From CAVPCZ01 sp963702445 (GTDB taxonomy: Bacteria > Bacteroidota > Ignavibacteria > UBA10030 > UBA6906): a DNA stretch of 64,000 bases. The notes under the pieces were generated by a model. The model saw only the letters and a list, made by a program, of their open reading frames with translations. It was not told the DNA's origin and ran no database searches. Below are positions 39,757 to 51,182 of this stretch, in pieces. Location: NCBI GenBank assembly GCA_963702445.1, contig CAVPCZ010000009.1, positions 744,001 to 808,000 of the forward strand, read 5' to 3'. A program made the translations under genes and the position numbers. The first letter of the stretch is position 1, and every line of letters begins with the position of its first letter.

Positions 39757-40562
39757 AAAGTGTGGTGAAATATATCCTCCTGACGGCGGGCGCACTTATT
39801 TTCGTGTATCCATTCCTCTGGATGTTCACGAGTTCCCTCAAGCCGGAGGGAGAGATCGGGGATCTCGGTCTCTTGTCAAACGCCTTCTCCTTCATCAACT
39901 ATGAGAAGGTGTTGATGAAGATCCCCATACTCCGGGCTCTCCTGAACAGCCTGATCGTTTCCGCTTCCTGCACCGCTACGGTGGTCATTCTGGGTTCCAT
40001 GGTCGGCTATGCACTCTCACGGCTTCGCTTTGCGGGGAAGCGGGGGCTCTACATGCTGATTCTCTTTACCATGATGATTCCGTTCCAGATAGTGCTGATC
40101 CCCCAGTACATCCTCATGGTGAAGCTTGGGTGGACCGATACCTATCTGTCGTTGATTGCGCCGACGATGATCAGCGCGTTCGGAATCGTGCTCTTCCGGC
40201 AGTTCTTCCTGTCGATCCCCCAGGCACTGATCGACGCCGCCCGGATCGACGGCTGCAACGAGATCACCATTCTGTTCCGGATCATCTATCCGCTGTCGCG
40301 CCCGGTCATCATTACGGTGGCTCTTCTGACGTTCATGACAAACTGGAACGAGGTGCTGTGGCCCATGATGGTGGTGCGCGAACGGTCGCTGATGACCATG
40401 CCGCAGATTGTCGCGCTCTTTTCCACCGGCGGCGAAGCCGAGTCACAACTCGGGTATCTGCTGGCGGCGGCCACGTTGCTCGCCCTTCCGGTGGTGATTG
40501 CCTATGCATTTTTCCAGAGGTATTTCATTGAGAGTATGGCGTCGACGGGTCTGAAGGGATAA
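39753..40562 (+). CDS. Sugar ABC transporter permease, MalG-like
   Basis: 269 residues, GTG start overlapping the MalF-like stop by four bases. FVYPFLWMFTSSLKPEGEIG is the MalG N-terminus, and SIPQALIDAARIDGCNEITI the EAA loop. Short for MalG (about 280-296) but complete. Completes the carbohydrate importer of the locus with the lipoprotein and MalF-like subunit. Confidence 0.94.
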   Translation: MKSVVKYILLTAGALIFVYPFLWMFTSSLKPEGEIGDLGLLSNAFSFINYEKVLMKIPILRALLNSLIVSASCTATVVILGSMVGYALSRLRFAGKRGLYMLILFTMMIPFQIVLIPQYILMVKLGWTDTYLSLIAPTMISAFGIVLFRQFFLSIPQALIDAARIDGCNEITILFRIIYPLSRPVIITVALLTFMTNWNEVLWPMMVVRERSLMTMPQIVALFSTGGEAESQLGYLLAAATLLALPVVIAYAFFQRYFIESMASTGLKG

Positions 40563-40573
40563 CGTGTCAGGGT

Positions 40574-42922
40574 ATGAAACAGCTCGAGTATCGCTATCCG
40601 GTTGAGGCGTTGCACACGGGTTCGAGCCTGGGGAACCTCCACGCGTTCGCGCGACTGAGCGCGACCACGGACCTCCTCGGGCTCTGGAACGCATCGGACA
40701 ACCAGTACTATGCCGGAGAGTGGTCCGTCCGGATACTCGCCGATGGAGTGCCCCTCAGCCCGGTGGAGACCCGCTTCGGACCGGTGGATCAGTGCACCTT
40801 TTTTTCGCTGGCCCCCATTGAAGCCGAGCTGTCATTCTGTCTTCCGCTGGTCCCCGACAGTGTGGCGGACCCGGAGAGTGAGCGCAGAGCGCTCTTCCTG
40901 TTGATGGTGCGGAACAACGAACGCAGAACCGTCCGGGTGAACATCAGGCATAAGCTCGTCTTCCCCGGAGTCCCGACCGACCGGTTTACGAAACAGCCGC
41001 CTGTAGAACAATGTGCCAAACACGTGTTGATCCAGGAGCACGGGGACCATTGTACGGTAACAACAGTCGGGCGTCCGCGCGAGGCAAGAGTCTTTGGCTC
41101 GACCATGCCGTGGAAGTCTATTTCGACCGACGAGATCGGCCTTGTTGCGGAGTACGCCGTTGAGGTGCACGGCGGGGAGGTGCGCGAGTTCTGCTTCACG
41201 CTTGCCTTCTCCCCGGACGGTATCGAGGAGGCTCTCAAGGGATTCCGTGAAGCATCGGACGGGACCGGGATCCTGCAGCGGACACGTGAGTCAATGGACG
41301 ACCTTCTCCGCCGTTCGTACGTGTTCACACCCGATCCGCTGATCAACCGTGCGATGCAATGGGCGAAAGTGAATATGGTCCGGGTCCGGCATAACTACCG
41401 GACCGGAGTGTCATTCACCAACGATCCGCCCCAGGACATCGTGGTCATTCGCGATCTGGGCTGGTTCGTGCTGGGATCGGACTACTTCCTTCCCGGAATC
41501 CTCCCGCGGGATGCTGGAGTCCGCCCTGCGCCTATGCGGTGCACGACGGTGGCAAGCTGACAGAGTATTTTCATGCTGATGAGACCGTTCCTGTCCGGCA
41601 TGACTATCACCTGAATATCAACGATGACACTCCGCTCTTTGTATGGGGGCTGATTCACCACGCTCTGGTGAGCGGCGATAGAAAGTTCCTGTCGCGCCAC
41701 TGGAGTGTGATTGCCGGCGCATGCGACTGGATCCTTCTCCAGGTCCGGGATGGCCTTGTGCGGTGCATGGCGGAGGGGACAAACGTGTGGGGCATTTGCT
41801 CATGGAGAAATATCATCGATGACTACACACTCTCGGGTGCGGTCACCGAGATCAACGCCGAATGCTGTCTGGCATTGAGGCTGGCCGCCGGTGCGGCAGA
41901 AGTCCTGGGATACACAGGAGAAAGCAAACGGTACCTTGATGCCGCGGATACACTGCGCAGGGAAATCAACAGCCGCCTGCGCTCCGGCAAAACCGGCATG
42001 TACCTCCTGAACCTTGACAATGAAGGTGGTGCCCATCATGATGTGACGGGAGATCAGATCTTCCCGGTTCTGGCGGGAGTGGCGGACGACGGGATGAGCC
42101 GGACCATTCTTGACACGGCTCACGGAGCCCGACTTCTGGACCGAATTCGGTGCCCGTACTGTTCCGCCCCGGGAACCCCGTTTTGATCCCGATGCCTGCT
42201 ATCAACTCCTGGGGGGTGTGTGGCCCAATCTGACCGCCTGGATTGCGTATTGTCTGCGCTCATCGAAACCGGAGAAGGTTGCGGAAGCGATGGTCAACAT
42301 CTACCGGATTGCGGAGGACTCTCGCCCGGTTGATCGGGGATGCGTTGTTCCGGGGGAATTCCCGGAGCGTCTTCACGGCACGGAATTCAGAAGCAGGGGA
42401 ATGACACTCAGTCCGTGGACCCCGCCGACATACTTCTGGCTGGCTATCGAAGGACTCCTTGGCGTACGCTGCTCGTGGGAAACAATAGAGTTCGACCCGG
42501 CCGTTCCACCGGGATGGGGATGGATTGCCGTGAAGGACCTCCAGGTCAACGGCACGGCGATCACGGCCTTCCAGTATGAAGGGGTGGTGTATGCCTCACG
42601 TGCGCTCAAAAGCCGCTTTCAGGTAAAGGTCGGGGTTCCGGTTCACACTGATGCCACCGATCCCCGCTTCTTCACTGCGGGTCTGCACATGGGTCGCGAA
42701 ATCCTCCTCTTTGTGGCTGCGGATGAGCCGCTGGAAGGAGGGGCAACGGTTGAATACAGAGGCAATCGCCAGGGGCACCGAGTCCACCTCGGAGGCGGAG
42801 AGGCCGTACTCATCCGGATTCCGGATGAAAGTGGAGCGCTCGAGTCCGATACTGGATCGCCGGAGTCCGGTCGTGAACCGACGAAATCCGATCCAAGAAC
42901 ACCGAAGTCCGAACCCCGATGA
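40574..42922 (+). CDS. Six-hairpin glycosidase-like protein, cytosolic (three frame breaks)
   Basis: About 781 residues after removing extra bases near 41497, 41531 and 42117. No signal peptide, so cytosolic, as expected directly downstream of an importer. N-terminal beta-sandwich (about 1-240) then an (alpha/alpha)6 barrel: DPLINRAMQWAKVNMVRVRH, DIVVIRDLGWFVLGSDYF, YFHADETVPVRHDYHLNIND, WGLIHHALVSGDRKFLSRHW, LGGVWPNLTAWIAYCL, LSPWTPPTYFWLAIEGLLGV. The plan matches debranching-enzyme, GH63/GH78-type families; the exact family is not certain. The C-terminal 28 residues are heptad repeats encoded by a 21-bp tandem array (see repeat entry). Confidence 0.78.
42837..42920 (+). repeat. 21-bp tandem repeat, four units
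   Basis: Units begin CGCTCGAGTCCGAT, CGCCGGAGTCCGGT, CGACGAAATCCGAT and CACCGAAGTCCGAA. They encode the C-terminal heptads of the upstream glycosidase (such as SPESGRE, PTKSDPR, TPKSEPR). The array ends at the stop codon, overlapping the next start. Confidence 0.8.
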
Positions 42923-45493
42923 AACGAAAACGCCATTTTCGATGGATGGGGGTGATTCTCGGGATGTGGGCCACACCGGGGATGTTCGTCGCCCCCGGGA
43001 TGCGCGTCACTCCCGAGATGCCGACCGCTCACGGGATACCGGTCACCGCCGGGGCGTGCGCCGATCAAATGGTGCCGGCCGCTCCTGAGATGTCCGTCAC
43101 TCCCGCCGTCCTCGCCGGTGCGGAGAGTGGCTGGAATGCTGATCCACTCGAATACCGGTTCACGGGCCTGTACGGACAGGTGGAAGTGGGTGGCCCGCTA
43201 TGCCGGTGCGGAATTCCATCACAGCCGGCCGCTCCCTTCCCGCATCAGCTTCTTCTCTCCTGTTGCCAATAGCATCGATCTCAGTACGGACTACTGGAAA
43301 CGGGCGGAATCACGCCCGCTCCGGGCGGGAGTGGCCATCGACAGACAGCCCGTGCAATGGCTCGGGACGGAAGCCTGGAGCTATGTCCTGAGTCCGCACA
43401 AGGTCACGTTTCACCGAGATGACAACGACCTCTCCTGCACGATGAGTTACGCGTTCGGGCTGGAAGAACCCGTTCTGGTGTTCCGGTTCACCGTCGTCAA
43501 TACCGCTCCTGAACGCAGACTGATTGAGCCCGTCGTCCAGCTCTCGCCGGTGTTGCGCAGCTGTCAGACGTACGCCCGCTTTGATCAGCCGGCGGTCTCC
43601 TATGACAGTGTGTACGGGGCGATCATCGCCCGTTTCACGGAACCGCAAATTGGCGGCACAAGCATGTTTCTCCAGAACGTGGGGGAACAGCGGCCTGACG
43701 CCGTGCTACCCGGAAAGGACCCGGTGCTTACGCCGGGAGTCGGCTTCAGGTATGAACGGTATCTCAACAGCCGCGATTCTCTGACGATCATCCTCCTTAT
43801 CGGTACGTGCAGAAACAGTGAGGTGACGGCAACCGTGCGACGCCTACGGGGCACGTGGGCCGCCGATGCCGCCGCGTACGATCGCTATGTGAGGAACGGT
43901 GCAGGGCACGGGGCGGTGTTGAAAACGGGAGATGCGTGGGTTGACAGAACGATTCCCTGGGCGAATGCGCTCCTGGCGGCGAACGCACACTATCTGGACG
44001 GGACGATTGTCCCGATGCCGTGCCCCGCCGAGTACAATTTCTTCTTTACCCATGACATGTTGCTGACGGACCTCGCAGCGACGGCGTTTGATCCGGATCG
44101 CGTGAAACGCGATCTCTCATACATCGCCGCACTTGCGAAAGACAGCATTATTCCCCATGCCCGGTACTGGAAGGATGACGGCTTCAAAACAGAATATTGC
44201 GGACCGGATAACTGGAATCATCTCTGGTTCGTGCTTGTTTCAGGGAGCTACCTGCGTCATACGGGTGACACCGTCCTGGGCCGCCGGCTCTACCCTCTTC
44301 TCCTGAAGAGTATTGGCAGTGCACTCCTCCGGCTCAAAGGAGATGGCCTGATGCATGCGCAGGCACCGGACTGGTGGGACATCGGAAAGAACGAAGGGCC
44401 GCGGGCGTACATGACGGCCCTGGTAATCCGGGCACTCCGGGAGGGTGCCTTCATCGGCGCTCTCCTGAACGCATCACCCTCCGGGCCCGGGGGATATGAA
44501 GCCATTGCATCCGGAATGGAGGGGAGCCTGGGTGATCATCTGTGGGACGGACAGTCGCAGTACCTCACAAATTTCAATGGTGCGAAGAGGGATCCGCACC
44601 TCTATATGGGATCATTGCTGGCTCCGGTTTTCGGCCTGCTTGACAGTGCCCGGGCGGATCAGCTTGTCCGGACCGCCGGGCAACACCTTCTGGCGGAAGG
44701 GATAGGAATCCGGACCGTGATGCCTCCCGACTTTCACACCGATTCCATGAAGTCGTTTTTCCAATTTGCCGGGAACGAGGCCGGCGATCCGTATCTGTAT
44801 GCCAACGGTGGAGTGTGGCCCCACAACAATGCGTGGTACATCCTCGCGCTGATTGCAGCCGGACGCCCCGATGATGCATTCCGGTTCTACCGGACAACCA
44901 TGACGCTTGACGGGATAGCGCAGAGCCCCATGGGGCAGCCGGCATTCTACGAGTACCGCAATTCCGACCCGGCATCACCACGGTATGGTGAGGTGGACAA
45001 GCCCTCGTTCCTCTGGGCGGCGGGTTTCACTCTTCTCGCGGGGTATCGACTCCTCGGGGTGCGGGAGAATGAGTGGAACGTATCGTTCTCGGGTCAACTC
45101 CCCTCCGCCGTGGATACCGGGCGATGTGCACTGGAGTTCGGGGGAAGGAAAGAGGTCACGATCGCCGGGAAGGGGAAGGGGCTCCGGAGTTTCCAGGCCG
45201 ACGGAAGGGATATCCCATCGCTGGTGATTCCGCTGGATATCCGGAATACGAAAAGGTGGGTCGTGTCTCTGGGATTGCCGCGGCAACCGTATCTTGAAGA
45301 GCTCAACGCTCAACTCCGGTCTGCATCCTTTGACAGGAAGAATCGCCGATTGCTCCTGAAGCTCTCTTCGTTCAAGGGGCACGGGGTGACGGCGGCCATT
45401 GCGTTTACCGGCCGTATACCCAGCGCGCGTGTGGATGGGAAGCAGATCACCGAAGTCACCGTCCAACGCGGCCGGACGGGGGAGAGAGGCTGA
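42919..45493 (+). CDS. Exported six-hairpin glycosidase-like protein (one frame break)
   Basis: About 857 residues. ATG overlaps the previous stop (ATGA). A charged, hydrophobic leader (MKRKRHFRWMGVILGMW) runs into eight hexapeptide repeats, then after removal of an extra base near 43178 the catalytic protein starts (WKWVARYAGAEFHHSRPLPS). A beta-sandwich precedes an (alpha/alpha)6 barrel with VDRTIPWANALLAANAHYL, EYNFFFTHDMLLTDLAATAF, YCGPDNWNHLWFVLVSGSYL, APDWWDIGKNEGPRAYMTAL and GGVWPHNNAWYILALIAAGR; aspartate and glutamate pairs in these segments are the likely catalytic acids. Resembles glycogen-debranching/GH63-like enzymes; substrate unassigned. Confidence 0.8.
42961..43104 (+). repeat. 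18-bp tandem repeat, eight units
   Basis: Consensus GGGATGCGCGTCACTCCC, encoding hexapeptides GMWATP, GMFVAP, GMRVTP, EMPTAH, GIPVTA, GACADQ, MVPAAP, EMSVTP just after the leader of the exported glycosidase. Later units are more degenerate. Confidence 0.8.
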
Positions 45494-45553
45494 AACTTCA
45501 CTTTGCCGGTGCTGAGTCCATGCAGGAGCTTGTCGTCACATTCTGAGGAACCC

Positions 45554-46567
45554 ATGAAAGCCGTGCTCTTTGAGAAACCCGGTGTACTCACCGTGGTGAA
45601 GAGAAATCTTCGCAGACTGCAGGACGGCGAGGTTCTTGTCCGCGTGGAAGCCTGTGGCATTTGTGGAACCGACCTGCACATTGTAGACGGAACATCCCGG
45701 TCCACCCCGCCGGTGGTCCTGGGACATGAGTATTCCGGAATTGTTGAGGATGCAGGAAGCGTCGCCGGGATCGGGCAGGGAGCAAGAGTTGCCATCGACC
45801 CGAATATCTCCTGCGGCACCTGCTTCTATTGCCGTCGGGGTCTTGTGCACCTCTGCGGAGGGCTTCGTGCTCTTGGCGTGGATATCGACGGAGGGATGGC
45901 GGAGTTCTGCATTGTGCCGGAAGAACAGCTCCATCTTCTCCCCGCAGACATGGCTCCTGAGACGGGGGCGTTCATCGAGCCGCTTTCGTGTGTGGTCCAC
46001 GGCCTCGACAGGGCCCGTATCACGTCCGGGGATTCTGTCGTGATCCTGGGCGGGGGGACCGCCGGTCTGATCATGCTCCAGCTCGTCAGGAATGCCGGTG
46101 CGGCAATGACCATTCTGGTTGAACCGCTGGAGCAGAAGCGCGCGATTGCACGCGCGCTGGGCGCCGATGTGATCCTGGACCCGTCGTCTGATGATATCGT
46201 CGCGGCGGTGATGGGAAGAACCACTGTGGGGGCTGACGTCGTCATAGAGTGCGTGGGTAAGTCCGCGACAATGCAGATGTCCCTCATGCTCGCGAGGCGG
46301 GGAGGCGTTGTGGAATTCTTCGGGGTCTGTCCGATGGGTGCAACGATTCCCGTGGAGCCCAACCTGGTCTACTTCAAAGAGCTCACGATTGTGGGGTCGT
46401 ATGTGAATCCGCATACGTTCACCCGGGCGGCGGCGCTTCTCCGTGCCGGAAAGGTGAACACGGGCTCACTGTTGATGCAGCCCTTCCCTCTTGACGGCGT
46501 CCATGAGGCGTTTGCGGCACTCAGAGAAGGAACAACTCTCAAGAGTATTATCCGGCCATGGTCGTGA
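45554..46567 (+). CDS. Zinc-dependent medium-chain alcohol/polyol dehydrogenase
   Basis: 337 residues. Catalytic-zinc ligands in ACGICGTDLH (Cys) and VLGHEYSG (His, Glu); structural zinc cysteines in CGTCFYCRRGLVHLC; Rossmann loop VVILGGGTAGLIMLQLV. The arrangement matches sorbitol/threonine/galactitol dehydrogenases. Start MKAVLFEKPG is the family N-terminus; about 60 bases separate it from the glycosidase. In this locus it probably oxidises a sugar or sugar alcohol released from the imported glycan. Overlaps the next gene by ten bases. Confidence 0.93.
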   Translation: MKAVLFEKPGVLTVVKRNLRRLQDGEVLVRVEACGICGTDLHIVDGTSRSTPPVVLGHEYSGIVEDAGSVAGIGQGARVAIDPNISCGTCFYCRRGLVHLCGGLRALGVDIDGGMAEFCIVPEEQLHLLPADMAPETGAFIEPLSCVVHGLDRARITSGDSVVILGGGTAGLIMLQLVRNAGAAMTILVEPLEQKRAIARALGADVILDPSSDDIVAAVMGRTTVGADVVIECVGKSATMQMSLMLARRGGVVEFFGVCPMGATIPVEPNLVYFKELTIVGSYVNPHTFTRAAALLRAGKVNTGSLLMQPFPLDGVHEAFAALREGTTLKSIIRPWS

Positions 46568-48002
46568 TCGCTCCGGACATATTCCGGCAAACCGCAGGCT
46601 TGCCAGTTTCCCTGACGTTCGCCGTGTGTATGCTGGCCTGTCTCCAGCCTGCCTGCGCACAACCCTCCCGCGTCAATTTCAGCCACCTTCAACATTTGAC
46701 GGAGACGATCCCGCTCAACGGCGGACATGCGGACATCGTCCACGTCTATGCCAACTACCCTGACTACCGGTGGCTCGAGGCTGCTGATGCGGGGACCGAA
46801 GGCGTGGCCTGTGTTGACGATGCAGCCCGGGCAGCAGTGCTGTACCTTCGACACTATGAGCTTTCCCGCGAGACCGAAAGTCTCATCCGCGCGAAGGCAT
46901 TGCTGAGATTCGTTCTGAAGATGCAGACGGGCGACGGAGAATTTTACAACTTCATCTACAGCGATCACGCCATCAACACGACCGGCCGCACGAGTGTGAA
47001 ATCGTTCGGCTGGTGGGCTTCGCGCGGCGTATGGTCGCTTGGCACGGGTTACCGTATTCTCAGGGACAGTGACCCGCTGTTTGCCGACACACTCAGACTG
47101 GCGCTGGACCGGTCGCTTCCCCGGGTGAGGGACCTTCTCGTCAACTACGGAAAGTGCGATACCGTCGCCGGGTATCCCGGTGCCGCGGTGGCTGCCGTAT
47201 GAATCCGGGGCGGACGTGACGTCGGAGTTGCTGCTCGGACTTGTCGAGCTGTACGCGGCGGCGCCGGATACGAATCTCAGGTCCATGATCGAAAAACTCG
47301 CCGGCGGGATTCTGGTGATGCAGAGTCGGGACCCCGCGACACTCACCCTTCTCCGGACTCTTTCGCTCCTGGGAAACCCGGTGGCACATGTGGGGAAATG
47401 CGCAGACACAGGTGCTCGCCGCGGCCGGAAAGGTTCTCGGGAACCGGACTTTCGTGGCCTCGGCCGAGCGCGAAGCCACGGGTTTCTATCCCCGTTTGCT
47501 GATCCATGGTTTCCTGAAGGAGTGGGATCTGGCATCTGCCGGACCGCCGTCGCGATATGAACAGATCGCCTATGCGGTCAGACCGATGGCGGTTGGCCTG
47601 ATACGCCTGTTTGAAGCGACCGGAAAGAACGATTACCTGGTGATGGCCGGGCTTGCCGGATCATGGCTGTGCGGCAACAACGTTCTCGGGCAGCAGGTGT
47701 ATGATCCCGCCACCGGCCGTTGTTTCGACGGGATTCGCGATTCGGTCACGATCAACAGGAACTCCGGGGCCGAATCCACCATTGAAGCCCTCTACGCGCT
47801 CCTCGAGATTGAGCAGTATCCCGTCGCCCGACGCTTTCTGTCGTACAGGAAGATCTCCTCCGGCACGATGGGCGAGTACGATTCCGCCCTTTTCAAAGAT
47901 GCGCAGGGAGAGGAAGCCACGTTGAGGTTGAATCGGCGGGATGGCACAGTGACGATTCTGGAAGGGGAAGCAAGCAGGCGCTTCCAGGAGGAACATCCAT
48001 GA
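46558..48002 (+). CDS. Exported alpha/alpha-barrel glycosidase-like protein (two frame breaks)
   Basis: About 480 residues with extra bases near 47170 and 47348 removed. Leader peptide (LPVSLTFAVCMLACLQPACA) precedes helical-barrel repeats: EGVACVDDAARAAVLYLRHY, DGEFYNFIYSDHAINTTGRT, GWWASRGVWSLGTGYRIL, RWLPYESGADVTSELLLGLV, HMWGNAQTQVLAAAGKVLGN, NSGAESTIEALYALLEIEQY. The paired acidic residues in DDAA and the aromatic-rich turns are typical of (alpha/alpha)6 carbohydrate-active enzymes, but I do not recognise a specific GH family. It overlaps the dehydrogenase start-to-stop and the next gene by four bases, so it is in the operon. Confidence 0.68.
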
Positions 48003-51000
48003 GCGGTGTTCACATCCATCGACAACAATTGGTTGTGCCGTTCCTGGCTCTCGGAATTCTCGCGACAGATCTTACTGCGCAACAGATTGCCATCGGCAGA
48101 ATCGACGCCATGCCCAATGCGCCGGCCCCATATCTGATGAGGGACTGGAAACGGGTTGCACGGGAATACGACTCACTCGTGTTCAACACCGGACTTCAAG
48201 GGCAGTACCTTCCCCTGTCAAAAACGTACACCGCCTCGGTGAATTTCCCGGGTCAGACGAGCTTCGGCATGCAGTCGTATGCCGGTGGTGCGCTCGGTAA
48301 CGGGGAGGGCATTAACTGCATCCCGGCGGTTGTGGGTGCCAGTCTTGCGGGTATCGACAAGAGCAACCAGAACGGCACGGACTGGGTGCTCATGTGCCGC
48401 GAATGGTTCAATAAAGCGAACGGCCAGAACGTCTATCTGAATTCCGCGAATTCGAGAACGGGCAACGATTGGTGGTACGAAACGATGCCGAATGTGTTTT
48501 TCTATCAACTCTACAGCCTGTATCCGACGACGCAGGACTTCCCGGACCAGTTCGTCGTGGTTGCCGACCGCTGGCTGGCGGCACTGTATGCTATGGGGGG
48601 GAGCACAACTCCCTGGAGCCTTGCCAATGTGCAACACAGGGCGTTTGATCTCATGAAAATGCTGCCGAACAATAGCGGAGTTGTTGAACCGGAAGCAGCG
48701 GGAGCAATTGCATGGATTCTGTATCAGGCCTTCGTGAAAACCGGTGATCAGCGGTATAGAATCGGTGCGGAGATTGCGCTGGAATCGCTTCTCGTGAGTT
48801 CAGCCAATCCATCGTACGAGCTCCAGCTCCCATACGGGACGTATATCGCAGCCAGGATGAATGCCGAGATCGGCACTTCGTATGATATTACGAAGATGCT
48901 TCACTGGTGCTTCGCAAACGGTGACGGTACGCTGCGGCAGTGGGGGGTGACCGTCGGGACCTGGGGAGGCTACGATTGCTCGGGATTGATCGGCGAGATC
49001 AACCACAGCAATGACTATCCGTTCTTCATGAACACCGTCGAGCAGGCGGGGGCGCTTGTTCCGCTTGTGCGGTACGACGACCGGTATGCGCGTGCGATCG
49101 GGAAATGGATGCTGAATGCAGCCAATGCTTCGCGGCTGTTCTATACGAACTACCTGCCGGAGACGAAATCAGGACGGCTACGCGTGGGGACACCAGTACG
49201 ATCCGGGTTCAACAATCGCCCATGAAGCCATGCGTCAGTACAGCCTTGTGACCGCCTCGATCAGTCCCTTTTCCACCGGAGATGCCGTCAGGAACGGTTG
49301 GGCACCGACCAATTATGCGCTCTATGGCGCCTCCCACGTCGGCATTTTTGCGGGAATCATCGACACGACAAACGTGGAGATGATACTCCGCCTGGACCTT
49401 CTCAAGACCGACTACTTCCACGGCCCGGCCTACCCGACGTATCTCTATTACAACCCGTACGCTTCCGACACTTCTATTGTTCTTCATGTCGGCGGGGGGG
49501 GGCATGATGTCTACAATACCGTCGGCAAGACGTTTCTCCGGCAGGGAGTGAGCGGTTCCACCACGCTGGTCATCCCATCACGCTCCGCAGTGGTGGCCGT
49601 TATCGCCCCGGCGGGAGGATCGATGACGTACGAGCCGGACAAAACCCTGATCAATGGCGTTGTCGTGGATTATCGTTCGGGACGGGCCGTCGTGAACCAT
49701 CCTCCCAGGCTGAAGAGCCTGTCGCCCGATTCAACGCGGATCGGCACGGGAAAATCGGTGAAGGTGTATTGCACCGCTGTAGATCCGGATGCGGACTCCC
49801 TTCGGTACCATTGGGCCTGCTCGGGTGGGCTCCTTGCCGCGTATGGAATGTGGGCGGAATGGACTTCGCCCTCGACACCCGGCCGGTATACCGTGACCTG
49901 CACTGTTGCCGATGGGCGGGGTGGGGAATTCGCGGCGACGGACACACTCGTCGTCCTCTTCCGCACCAACGATCCCCCTGCCATACAACGCCTCAATGCC
50001 CTCCCGCGGAAACTTCAGCTCGGGAGCATCTCGACAATCCAGTGTACGGCGAGCGATCCGAATGGGGATACGCTTTCGTACTCCTGGTCTTCAGCGTCAG
50101 GTTCGCTGAGCGGCGGGGGAGGGGTCGTGGCGTGGACGGCTCCGCCGGTTTCGGGGAATTACTTTGTGCGCTGCCGCGTCCAGGATGGCTATGGAGGAGT
50201 CGCTGCGGACAGCATCGGACTTGAAGTTCGCGATCTGTCCATCATTCAAACGGGGTCACTTGTGGCGTATTATCCCTTTGAGGGAAACGCGAACGATGCG
50301 ACCGGGCACGGGCATAACGGGACCGTCAATGGTGCCCAGCTGACGAATGACCGGTTTGGCCGCGCGACGAGCGCATATGCCTTCAATGGAACGACGGCGT
50401 CCATCGTGGTGCAGAATGACACCGCACTGAATTTTCAGAACGCGATGAGTGTGAGTCTGTGGATCACGCGTCACCGGTTCCTATACCGGGCGGGAACAAT
50501 ATCCGATCTCTCACGGGAACTGGCAGAACCGGTGGAAGATCTCCGTTTCTCCCTTGACGAATACACTCCGGTTCACGGTCCGGACGACAACCGGCCAGGT
50601 AAAAGATCTCGATGCGGAGACCTCACTGGCCCTTGACACGACGTACAATGTCACGTGCGTCTACAGCGGATCCGAACTCGAAATCTATGTGAACGGACTT
50701 GCTTGATGCCTTCACGCCGTTCTCCGGCCCGATGAATCCGACCGCCTCCGCGCTGACGATCGGACAGAGCCTCCCGGGCGATAACAACTACAACTTCAAC
50801 GGCGTTCTGGACGACATACGGCTCTACAACTATGCGCTTTCATTGCAGGAAATTGCCTCACTTGTCACGACCGCGGTGAAGGAGGAAAACAGCGGGAGAC
50901 TTCCGACGGAGTTTGCGCTCGAACAGAATTTCCCGAACCCCTTCAATATGACCACCACGATTACCTTTGCTGTTCCTCAAGCAGCAATGGCATCGCCTGT

Positions 51001-51178
51001 CCTGCTCGAAGTGTTTGATGTCCTCGGAAGGGCTGTAACAACCCTTGTGCAGAACCAACTGTCCGGGGGGGTGTATCGAATCCAATGGGCTGCCGGACCT
51101 CTGGCGAGCGGCGTCTACCTCTGCCAGCTTCGTTCCGGTGAAACCCGCCTCATCCAAAAAATGCTCCTCATGAAATGA
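47999..51178 (+). CDS. T9SS-secreted multidomain protein: alpha/alpha-like domain, two PKD-like domains, LamG (three frame breaks)
   Basis: About 1058 residues after removing extra bases near 49166, 50468 and 50700. Signal peptide (LVVPFLALGILATDLTAQ), then about 540 residues of a helical enzyme-like domain (NDWWYETMPNVFFYQLYSLY, EPEAAGAIAWILYQAFVKTG, NQDGYAWGHQYDPGSTIAHE) that I do not recognise, two Ig/PKD-like repeats (AVDPDADSLRYHWACSGG, ASDPNGDTLSYSWSSASG), a LamG/concanavalin-like domain (LVAYYPFEGNANDATGHGHN, SVSLWI) and a T9SS sorting tail (FALEQNFPNPFN, EVFDVLGRAVTTL, QKMLLMK). Probably a cell-surface glycan-acting protein of the locus. Confidence 0.75.
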
Positions 51179-51182
51179 CACC

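Noticed and set aside
42837..43104. Short regularly spaced repeats as a CRISPR array
   Set aside because: Units are 18 and 21 bp, directly adjacent with no spacers, degenerate, and in frame within coding sequence; no cas gene is present.
4890..50702. A shared slippery sequence at the frame breaks that would indicate genome-wide programmed frameshifting
   Set aside because: I compared the bases around more than 20 junctions. The candidate P-site codons differ (GGG, ATC, ACC, ACG, AAG, CCC and others), with no common stop codon, stem-loop or heptamer, so no general recoding signal is supported.
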